In this document: piece by piece, positions 51,802-57,776 of the stretch
Layout of the letters: each line of letters starts with the position of its first letter
Numbering within the stretch: the first letter of the stretch is position 1
Origin: Akkermansiaceae bacterium
Lineage (GTDB): Bacteria; Verrucomicrobiota; Verrucomicrobiia; Verrucomicrobiales; Akkermansiaceae
Assembly: GCA_025457665.1 (NCBI GenBank)
Contig: JALOTY010000016.1
Coordinates: 1-57,776, forward strand
Direction: 5' to 3'
Length of the DNA: 57,776 nucleotides
Program-made: the position numbers and the translations under genes
The notes under the pieces: generated by a model
Told to the model about the DNA's origin: nothing
Databases searched by the model: none
What the model saw: only the letters and a program-made list of their open reading frames with translations

Positions 51802-52416
51802 TCAGCGACGCTCTTCGATTTCAGCGTAGCGATCCCACCAGAAGTTCCGGAAGGGAGTCTGGTTTTTGTTGAGGAGAGGGAAACGATCGCCGCGACCCAG
51901 CTTGCTGGAGGTCCACCAGCCGGTCTTGAACTTCGAGGTCGCCTCACCGACCTTCACGCCATTGAGCAGGACTTCGAGGGCGACGACTTCAACGTCACTC
52001 TTGCTGCCCTTGTCGCGACCGGTCAGGCGCTTGGCGGTGTTCGGGGAGAGGTAAACCGAGCTGTAGAACTCCTCGCCCACGGGAACGTTGATGTGGGTGA
52101 TCTCGGTGGTGAGGAGCATCGTTTGCTTCGATGCCTTGTCCTTGATGGCGACGTACCATTTCACCACCACGCTGTCGAAGAACCCGACTTCCTCGTTCTC
52201 CTTGTTTTGAGCGGGGATGGTGATGCCGGCTTCCACTTCGAGCCAGTCCTTCGGCTTGAAATCCTTGTTTTTGGTGCCCGGAAGCTCCGGCGAGGGCAGC
52301 TCGTCGAACTTCGGTTCTGTCACATCAGCGACCTCGACCGCCATGGCGCTGCTGACGGAAACGGCCAAGGCGAGCGCGAGCGCCGCCTTACGGAAGAGAA
52401 GGGAGTGGTGTTTCAT
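51802..52416 (-). CDS. Amuc_1102-like secreted protein
   Basis: 204 residues with a signal peptide (about 1-26). The mature part is a β-sandwich-like domain: DWLEVEAGITIPAQNKENEE, VGFFDSVVVKWYVAIKDKAS, KQTMLLTTEITHINVPVGEE, EFYSSVYLSPNTAKRLTGRD, ending WWTSSKLGRGDRFPLLNKNQ. It is the first gene of the operon, and order and size fit Akkermansia Amuc_1102, an archaellin/pilus-component-like immunoglobulin fold protein. A divergent aroD gene starts 104 bases away, so the operon promoter is in that gap. Confidence 0.8.
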   Translation of the reverse strand: MKHHSLLFRKAALALALAVSVSSAMAVEVADVTEPKFDELPSPELPGTKNKDFKPKDWLEVEAGITIPAQNKENEEVGFFDSVVVKWYVAIKDKASKQTMLLTTEITHINVPVGEEFYSSVYLSPNTAKRLTGRDKGSKSDVEVVALEVLLNGVKVGEATSKFKTGWWTSSKLGRGDRFPLLNKNQTPFRNFWWDRYAEIEERR

Positions 52417-52519
52417 GGGGTTTGTATTTCCCGAGAACTAGAGGGCCGCCCCTGCCGTTGACCAGAGAAAAGGGCGTGATGTCCGGAAAAATCCGAAGTC
52501 GTATTTACAAAGGGGGGGC

Positions 52520-53299
52520 GTGGGCAAGACATCGTCCGGCAAGGGCGTCATTGACACCCGGGATCACTGCCTCTTGGCTGCGCCCGTGCCCACCACCTCC
52601 TTTCCTCCCCAGCCTGCCCGACCCCTCGTGGTGGGTAGCTTTGGCGATGACGCAGGCCTGCTTTCCTTCCCCAAGGAACACCTGGCCGGGGCCTGCGATG
52701 TGGTGGAAATCCGGCTCGACTTGCTGAGCACCAAAACCTTGGAGCTGAAGCCATGGAAGAATTTCGATGGAATTCCCCTGCTCTTCACCGCCCGCCGAAG
52801 CTCGGAAGGCGGTGCCCGGGAATGGGACGCGGCGCAGCGCGAAAACGCCCTGAGGCAGGTGCTCGACGATGCCTGGTTGATCGATATCGAAGTCGCCTCC
52901 CTGGGGGAAATGGCCGGGCTGGTGGAGGATATGAATTTGCGCAAGCGGCCATGGATCGCTTCCTATCACGACTTCCGCGGGCCCACGGATCTCGCCAGGC
53001 TCCACGCCGGCCGCAAGGCCGCTGCGGCAGCCGGTGCTGCGGCCTTCAAAGCCGCCCTGGAACTCGGCTGGGAAAGCCTGCGACTGCCTGAACTGGTCGA
53101 TTTTCTCCGCAGCCCCGGTCTTCCCGTTTCCCTCATGGGCATGGGTCCTCTGGCCCCGGTTTCACGGGTGCTTTTCGCCCAGTTCGGCTCGGTCCTCAAC
53201 TACGGGTATCTGGGCGACACCCCCACCGCGCCCGGCCAGTGGAGCGCCCGACAGCTCACCGAGGCGATTCGCTCCGTGCGACATCAGCAAAGCCTCTGA
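52520..53299 (+). CDS. aroD: Type I 3-dehydroquinate dehydratase
   Basis: 259 residues from a GTG at 52520 preceded by the strong ribosome site AAAGGGGGGG. It makes 3-dehydroshikimate in the shikimate pathway. Type I (Schiff-base) features: VVEIRLD (E63, R65), catalytic His150 in ASYHDF, Lys177 in AAAFKAALE that forms the imine, then GFLGD-like YGYLGDTPTAPGQWSARQLT near the end. An in-frame GTG at 52586 would also fit the core. It is divergent from the pilus-like operon and convergent with dinG, whose stop is 8 bases away. Confidence 0.92.
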   Translation: MGKTSSGKGVIDTRDHCLLAAPVPTTSFPPQPARPLVVGSFGDDAGLLSFPKEHLAGACDVVEIRLDLLSTKTLELKPWKNFDGIPLLFTARRSSEGGAREWDAAQRENALRQVLDDAWLIDIEVASLGEMAGLVEDMNLRKRPWIASYHDFRGPTDLARLHAGRKAAAAAGAAAFKAALELGWESLRLPELVDFLRSPGLPVSLMGMGPLAPVSRVLFAQFGSVLNYGYLGDTPTAPGQWSARQLTEAIRSVRHQQSL

Positions 53300-53307
53300 A
53301 ACAGGGA

Positions 53308-55305
53308 TCACCCCACGATCTCGCGGGGCGCATCCGGCAAGGCATCGAGGAAGGCTCGGCCGTAACGTTTGGTCAGCACTCGATTGTCTAACAGACACAC
53401 CAAACCTTCGTCCCGGGCTGTGCGGATCAATCGGCCCACACCCTGCCGGAGCTTGAGAATCGCCTCCGGCACCGAATATTCGTTGAAGGGATTTCCTCCC
53501 GCTGCCTCGATGGCTTCGAGCCTCGATTGGGTGAGCGGATGATCCGGCACCGCGAAGGGCAGGCGGGTCACGACGACATTCGAAAGCGCTTCGCCCGGCA
53601 CATCCACGCCGGTCCAAAAACTATCGGTCCCAAAAAGCACGCTGTCCACATCCTCACGGAAGACCTCGACCATCCGATGCCGCGGCATGCCTTCTCCCTG
53701 GACCAGGAGTTGCCAGCCCTGGCGTTCGAAATCCCTGCGCAAGGCAGCCGCCGCATCCTTCATCATGCGATAGCTGGTAAAGAGCACGAAGGCCCGCCCC
53801 CGACTCATCGCCACTGCCTCGCCAATCGCCTTGGTCAGGGCCGTGCCATACTCGCGGGCGCTCGGCTCGGGCATGGATTTCCAGATCCGGATCTTCATCT
53901 GGCTGCGGTAGTCGAACGGACTGCCGATGCTTCGTGCCTCGATTTCCTCAGCGCCGACCCGCGAGCGGAACCAACCCAGCGATGGGTCCCCCACCCCGAG
54001 CGTGGCGCTGGCCATGATGCAGGTTTTCTCCTCCCCAAAAAGCAGCGGACGCAGGCGATCGGCGACATTGACCGGCGCGGCATGCATCGAAAACAGCGTT
54101 TCCTCACGCCCGCCCCGCTCCACCCAGTGAACGCTTTCCGGGTCTTTCTGATCGAGGAAACTGGCGATCGCCCCATGAGCTTCCCGCAGTTTCCTCGCCG
54201 CATCCTGCAACTCACTGCGGCTGATCTCATGTTCAAGATCCTCCGCCACCGCATCGATCCGCTCCCACAGCTCACGCAAGGGCGCGGCCGCCACATTGGG
54301 AACCAGTTCGGGCTGCCTCACCCGCCACTCCTTCGACCATTCGCCGAAAGACGCCGCATGCCCGAGCGATTCAAACAAGCTCTCCGTCCCCGCCCTCGCC
54401 GCCTCCACGGCGCGCAGGAGATCCGCGCTGCCATAGGGTTTCAGCAGACCCTTTCTACGACGTCCATCGTACAAACGCTGCAGGTCGAATCGCAGGCCCG
54501 CCTGACTCACCCGCAGACCGAGTTGCACCGCGGCGACCTGTTCGACCGTATGCGCCTCATCGAGCACCGCGAAGTCATCCGGGAAAAGGAATCCCTTCGT
54601 CTTGCCATCCTCCGCCGCCTCCCCGGTATCCATCAGCGCGAAAAACAAGGTGTGATTCACCACCACCAGTCTCGCCTCCGCCGCCCGCTTCCGCGCCTCT
54701 TGGAAAAAACAATTTCCCCGCGGCCCGCAAAACCGCGCGGTGCAGAGGTGCGCTTCCGAGCAGACTTGCAGCCAGACTTTCATCGATGGCTGGAAATCCA
54801 GATCGCTCAAGGTCCCATCGAGCGTCCTCTCCGCCCACTTCGTGATCGCTTCGAGTTCCTCCGCCTCGCCACTGGTGAAGAGGTCTCGCGTCTGCTCCCT
54901 CGCCCGCTTCAAGCGCGCGGGACAAAGGTAGTTCTGCCGGCCCTTCAAGAGCACCGCCGGCAGTTCATCGCCCAGCAAGCGTCGCACAATGGGGATGTCC
55001 TTGCGCACCAACTGCTCCTGGAGGTTGATCGTATGCGTGGAAATGATCGCCTTGCGACCGCTGGCAAGCGCGTGCTTGGCCGCGGGCAGGAGGTAGGCCA
55101 GGGATTTCCCCACGCCCGTGCCGGCCTCGACCACCAGCGATTGACGCGTTTCCAGCGCCCTCGCCACGGCCACCGCCATTTCCATCTGCTCGGGGCGGAA
55201 TTCGAAATCCGGAGACTTCGATAGCAAGCCACCCGGGGAGAAGGCCGCGGCGATTTCCACCGCCAGCCCTCCCGGGTTTGCTTGTTCGCCCGCCAGTCCG
55301 ATCAT
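53308..55305 (-). CDS. dinG: ATP-dependent DNA helicase DinG
   Basis: 665 residues, a superfamily 2 iron-sulfur helicase of the DinG/XPD group (5'-3' DNA unwinding, R-loop removal). Walker [17 protein letters not shown] box [10 protein letters not shown], and four Fe-S cysteines in [14 protein letters not shown] and [20 protein letters not shown]. Motifs III-VI follow: [66 protein letters not shown]. Length is a little below E. coli DinG (716). It is convergent with aroD and divergent from the permease gene. Confidence 0.94.
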   Translation of the reverse strand: MIGLAGEQANPGGLAVEIAAAFSPGGLLSKSPDFEFRPEQMEMAVAVARALETRQSLVVEAGTGVGKSLAYLLPAAKHALASGRKAIISTHTINLQEQLVRKDIPIVRRLLGDELPAVLLKGRQNYLCPARLKRAREQTRDLFTSGEAEELEAITKWAERTLDGTLSDLDFQPSMKVWLQVCSEAHLCTARFCGPRGNCFFQEARKRAAEARLVVVNHTLFFALMDTGEAAEDGKTKGFLFPDDFAVLDEAHTVEQVAAVQLGLRVSQAGLRFDLQRLYDGRRRKGLLKPYGSADLLRAVEAARAGTESLFESLGHAASFGEWSKEWRVRQPELVPNVAAAPLRELWERIDAVAEDLEHEISRSELQDAARKLREAHGAIASFLDQKDPESVHWVERGGREETLFSMHAAPVNVADRLRPLLFGEEKTCIMASATLGVGDPSLGWFRSRVGAEEIEARSIGSPFDYRSQMKIRIWKSMPEPSAREYGTALTKAIGEAVAMSRGRAFVLFTSYRMMKDAAAALRRDFERQGWQLLVQGEGMPRHRMVEVFREDVDSVLFGTDSFWTGVDVPGEALSNVVVTRLPFAVPDHPLTQSRLEAIEAAGGNPFNEYSVPEAILKLRQGVGRLIRTARDEGLVCLLDNRVLTKRYGRAFLDALPDAPREIVG

Positions 55306-55399
55306 CCGGGCCGCATTCCGCGCCGTGATGCCCCCACTTCCAAGCGCGAAGTTGCCCGATCTTTACAAGCCCCCCGATCCATCCATCCTTCGCCCACCC

Positions 55400-56752
55400 A
55401 TGCACTTTCTCCGGCGTGCCACTCCCGCCCTCATCCTGACGCTTGCCGGCATTCTCGCCGCCGCACGCTGGGTGCCCGTGGAGCAGGCGGATGTTCAGGA
55501 CACGCTCGCCAGTTTCCCGGACGCCGACCCCTTCACCCACCATCTGCGCCCGCTCATTCTCGCCCTGCTCTGCCTGATCCCCGCGATCGGCGGCTGGCTC
55601 TACGCTTTCTCCGGGACTCTTGCCCGCTACGTCACCCGGCAGTTTCTCACCCTTCTTGGCATCTGCCTTGGCGGCTTGGTCATCATCTGGCTGCTGATGG
55701 ATTTCCAGGACAATGTCGATGACATCAAAGCCTCCGGCAGCATCGCCGCCACCACCCTCGCCCTCTACCGCGCGCGCCTTCCTGAGATTCTGATCACCCT
55801 TGTCCCTTACGCGCTTCTCCTTTCCCTGCTCCTTTGCCTCGGTCGCCTTTCCGGCTCGCGGGAAATCATCGCCATGGTCCAGACCGGGCGCGGACTCGCC
55901 AGGATCACCCTGCCCTTCATCACCGCCGGACTCCTCGCCACGGCCTTCTGCATCGGACTCAACTTCCATTGGGCCCCCCGCTCCACAGCGAATGAGAAAC
56001 AGGTCATCGACTCCGCCCGCGGACGCGATGCCACCGCCGCCGAAATGGTTCTCTTCCGCAATCCCCGCTCCCCCCGCCTGTGGATGGTCCGCAGTTTCCC
56101 GGCCGATTGGAAAAACGGCGCACCGCTCCAAGGCATCCGCGTGATCAGCGAGGACGGGCAAGGCCGCCTTTCCCGCATCCTCGTTGCCAGCAGTGCCACC
56201 CACGACCGCATCAGCGGCCATTGGAGCTTCCAGGACGCCGCCATCCGCCGCATCAAACCCGGCGAGGCCCCTCGCTTCGTCCGCGATTTGCCGGATCCCT
56301 ACGTCGTGACCTCATGGCGGGAAACCCCTGCGGAAATCATCCAGCCCGGGCTCCCGCCCGACCAACTCGGCATCCCCGACCTCACCGGCTGGCTTCACGA
56401 TCACGGCCGCGACAGCAAGGGCAAGGCCGCCCATCTGACCCAGTGGCACCACCGTTTCTCCCAACCGCTGAACTGCCTCGTCGTGGTTCTCCTCGCCACC
56501 CCGCTCGGCATCTATTTCTCCCGACGCGGAACCACTGGCGGAGTCGCCATCGCCGTCTTCCTCGCCATGGGTCTGCTCTTCCTCACCACCATCTGCCTCA
56601 GCCTCGGCGACTCCAGCCATCTGCCGCCGCTCGTCGCCGCCTGGCTGCCCAATGCCTTCTTCGGCATCCTCGCCCTCTATCTCTTCCGCCGACGTCTCGC
56701 CGGTCGACCGATTTACCAGACCTTGCGTCGCCTCATTCCCAACGAGTCCTGA
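55400..56752 (+). CDS. LptF/LptG-type lipopolysaccharide transport permease
   Basis: 450 residues from the ATG at 55400 (MHFLRRATPALIL); a longer frame to 55325 is less likely. It begins with two extra spans, then the YjgP/YjgQ signature: FSGTLARYVTRQFLTLLGIC, VIIWLLMDFQDNVDDIKASG, PYALLLSLLLCLGRLSGSRE, IIAMVQTGRGLARITLPFI. A periplasmic β-jellyroll section comes next (about 205-340), and four spans close the protein (FSQPLNCLVVVLLATPLGIY, LPPLVAAWLPNAFFGILALY). Such permeases pair with LptB to extract LPS toward the LptA bridge. One extra N-terminal pair of spans is unusual. It is divergent from dinG. Confidence 0.85.
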   Translation: MHFLRRATPALILTLAGILAAARWVPVEQADVQDTLASFPDADPFTHHLRPLILALLCLIPAIGGWLYAFSGTLARYVTRQFLTLLGICLGGLVIIWLLMDFQDNVDDIKASGSIAATTLALYRARLPEILITLVPYALLLSLLLCLGRLSGSREIIAMVQTGRGLARITLPFITAGLLATAFCIGLNFHWAPRSTANEKQVIDSARGRDATAAEMVLFRNPRSPRLWMVRSFPADWKNGAPLQGIRVISEDGQGRLSRILVASSATHDRISGHWSFQDAAIRRIKPGEAPRFVRDLPDPYVVTSWRETPAEIIQPGLPPDQLGIPDLTGWLHDHGRDSKGKAAHLTQWHHRFSQPLNCLVVVLLATPLGIYFSRRGTTGGVAIAVFLAMGLLFLTTICLSLGDSSHLPPLVAAWLPNAFFGILALYLFRRRLAGRPIYQTLRRLIPNES

Positions 56753-56771
56753 ACTCTCCTCACGCACCGCC

Positions 56772-57455
56772 ATGCTCAACGCCTCCTGGCACATCCGCTC
56801 CCGTTCGCGCAAATGCGCCGTCTCCGGTGAATCCTTTGCCGATGGCGAAACGATCGTCACCGCCCTCTTTCCCGACCCTGAATCCAGCGGTTACCTGCGT
56901 CACGATTTCTCCCTCGCCGCCTGGGAATCCCGCCCGGCCGATGCCGAGCCGCCCTTCTCCTCCTGGCGCACCGTTTTCACCGCCGTCGAACAGGAGGAAA
57001 AAACCGACCCGATGAAGCGCGAGGACCCCGAGTCCTTGTTGCGCCGCTTGGTGGAGGAAGACGAGAACCACACGGAAAACGTCCGTTACATCCTCGCCGT
57101 CATGTTAGAGCGACAAAAGCTCCTCGTGGAAACCGATTCCCAGCACATGCCCACCGGCATCCTCCGGGTTTACGAACACCGCAAGACCGGCGAAGCCTTC
57201 ATCATTCGCGACCCTAACATCCCACTCAATCAGATCGAACAAGTTCAGGAGGAAATCATCTTCCTCCTCGAAAACAGCGGCCGCCGCGCGCCGACGGAGG
57301 AAGCATCGGAAACCTCCGAGGAACCCGCACAAAGCGCACAAAGCGCACAAAGCGAAGAAAGCGAAGAAAGCGAAGAAAGCGAAGAAAGCGAAGAAAGCGA
57401 AGAAAGCGTGGAAAGCGCGGAAGCCGAAGCCCCGATCGACCCCAAGGAGACCTGA
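56772..57455 (+). CDS. Conserved-looking protein with a tandem-repeat acidic tail
   Basis: 227 residues from the ATG at 56772. The N-terminus has a possible metal or Cys site, WHIRSRSRKCAVSGESFADG, followed by ETIVTALFPDPESSGYLRHD and FSLAAWESRPADAEPPFSSW. Then comes a helical Glu-rich region (RREDPESLLRRLVEEDENHT, YILAVMLERQKLLVETD) and ILRVYEHRKTGEAFIIRDP. The end is low-complexity: three AQS units, seven EES-like units, then VESAEAEAPID. I recognise no family by name; the 'C-x-x-x-G-E-x-F' start recalls short zinc-finger-like proteins of the group. It follows the permease by 19 bases, probably in one transcript. Confidence 0.65.
   Translation: MLNASWHIRSRSRKCAVSGESFADGETIVTALFPDPESSGYLRHDFSLAAWESRPADAEPPFSSWRTVFTAVEQEEKTDPMKREDPESLLRRLVEEDENHTENVRYILAVMLERQKLLVETDSQHMPTGILRVYEHRKTGEAFIIRDPNIPLNQIEQVQEEIIFLLENSGRRAPTEEASETSEEPAQSAQSAQSEESEESEESEESEESEESVESAEAEAPIDPKET
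57327..57420 (+). repeat. 9-bp tandem repeats inside the coding tail
   Basis: Three units of GCACAAAGC are followed by six units of GAAGAAAGC plus decayed copies (GTGGAAAGC, GCGGAAGCC). They encode AQS and EES triplets. Unit length is a multiple of three, so unit gain or loss keeps the frame and only changes tail length. Confidence 0.9.
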
Positions 57456-57612
57456 AGGTCAAAGGTCAAAGGTCAAACAGCAAAGGTCAAAGAGCTTGAA
57501 GCGGCGCCTTGCACTCTCAAGCTCTCCGGTCTTGTGTCTTGCGTCTTGAAGTCTTTCGTCTCAGCCGCAAGCTCTCCGGTCTTGCGTCTTGTGTCTTGAA
57601 GTCTTGCGTCTT
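57456..57612. repeat. GGTCAAA and 50-bp direct repeats between genes
   Basis: 57456-57490 holds several GGTCAAA units. A ~50-bp direct repeat follows, copies at 57518-57567 and 57568-57612 beginning CAAGCTCTCCGGTCTTG and built of GTCTTG/GTCTTGCG sub-units. It sits between two convergent genes. Function is unknown; it has no CRISPR-like spacing. Confidence 0.8.
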
Positions 57613-57776
57613 AATTCTTCATCCCCATCTTGCACACCTTTTTGAAGTGCTTGGGATCCACCGGAGTGATCGAAAGCCGCGTGCCTTTCTGGATCACCAG
57701 CATGCCGGCAAGTGATTTCTCGGCCTTGAGTTGATCCAGACTGACCACCTGCGGGAACTTCTCGACGAACTCAAAG
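57611..57776 (-). CDS. EVE-domain protein, C-terminus only (cut by right edge)
   Basis: The minus strand is open from the edge to a TAA at 57611 (54 residues visible). They read FEFVEKFPQVVSLDQLKAEK, SLAGMLVIQKGTRLSITPVD, PKHFKKVCKMGMKN, the end of the EVE fold (PUA-like), which closes with 'SLxxLKaxxxLagMxLxxxgxRLSVxPV'. EVE proteins read modified bases in DNA or RNA, often next to restriction systems. The start is outside the window. Confidence 0.78.
   Translation of the reverse strand, partial: FEFVEKFPQVVSLDQLKAEKSLAGMLVIQKGTRLSITPVDPKHFKKVCKMGMKN

Noticed and set aside
57456..57612. CRISPR array in the repeated gap
   Set aside because: Units abut or overlap without unique spacers of constant length, and no cas gene is visible.

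Overview
The window most likely comes from a GC-rich member of the Verrucomicrobiota (Verrucomicrobiales, Akkermansia/Luteolibacter/Haloferula-like). Three things support this: a complete five-gene operon matching the Akkermansia Amuc_1098-1102 type IV pilus-like set; an ECF sigma / FecR-like anti-sigma / PSD1 cytochrome / DUF1501 module of the kind found in Planctomycetes and Verrucomicrobia; and several secreted proteins typical of the phylum (sulfatases, a Tat-exported Gfo/Idh/MocA protein, a DUF6288-like protein). No plasmid, phage, IS element or CRISPR array is visible.

Layout. 0-1.2 kb: a LOG-family gene running off the left edge, divergent from a fungal-type cytosine deaminase. 1.7-5.6 kb: a minus-strand operon of a membrane protein and two secreted sulfatases. 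5.7-7.1 kb: thiH-thiS. 7.1-8.7 kb: a Tat-exported oxidoreductase and a tiny membrane protein. 9-11.6 kb: rpsO-pnp with terminators. 11.8-18 kb: sigma, FecR/discoidin, PSD1 and DUF1501 genes, the last three joined by start/stop overlaps or short gaps. 18.3-19.9 kb: a decayed defence patch, with an intact AbiEi antitoxin gene, an AbiEii toxin gene broken by an internal deletion, and a restriction-endonuclease tail fragment, next to tRNA-Pro(TGG) at 20.3 kb. 20.4-27 kb: DUF6288-like protein, a secreted protein, sulfotransferase, HAD phosphatase, an OmpA-like coiled-coil protein and a small membrane protein. 27.1-34.4 kb: the most unusual block, with a two-partner secretion pore (TpsB), a secreted subtilase, a very short TpsA-like protein, and an exported, membrane-anchored TPR-CHAT protease. 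34.4-39.8 kb: gyrB-gyrA. 40.1-44.7 kb: rnd, a secreted protein, coaE-rho. 45-52.4 kb: the type IV pilus-like operon (secretin, Amuc_1099-like, Amuc_1100-like, PilM-PilN fusion, Amuc_1102-like). 52.5-57.8 kb: aroD, dinG, an LptF/G permease, a repeat-tailed conserved protein, and the end of an EVE-domain gene.

The strongest candidates for something undescribed are the TpsB/subtilase/mini-TpsA/CHAT block at 27-34 kb, which pairs two proteases with one outer-membrane export route and has an AT-rich palindrome array in its divergent promoter, and the PilM-PilN fusion inside the Amuc_1098-1102-like operon. The PSD1/DUF1501 module, with its own sigma factor and an anti-sigma carrying a discoidin-like domain, looks like a substrate-sensing regulatory unit. 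All functions were read from the translated sequence and family knowledge; no database search was run.
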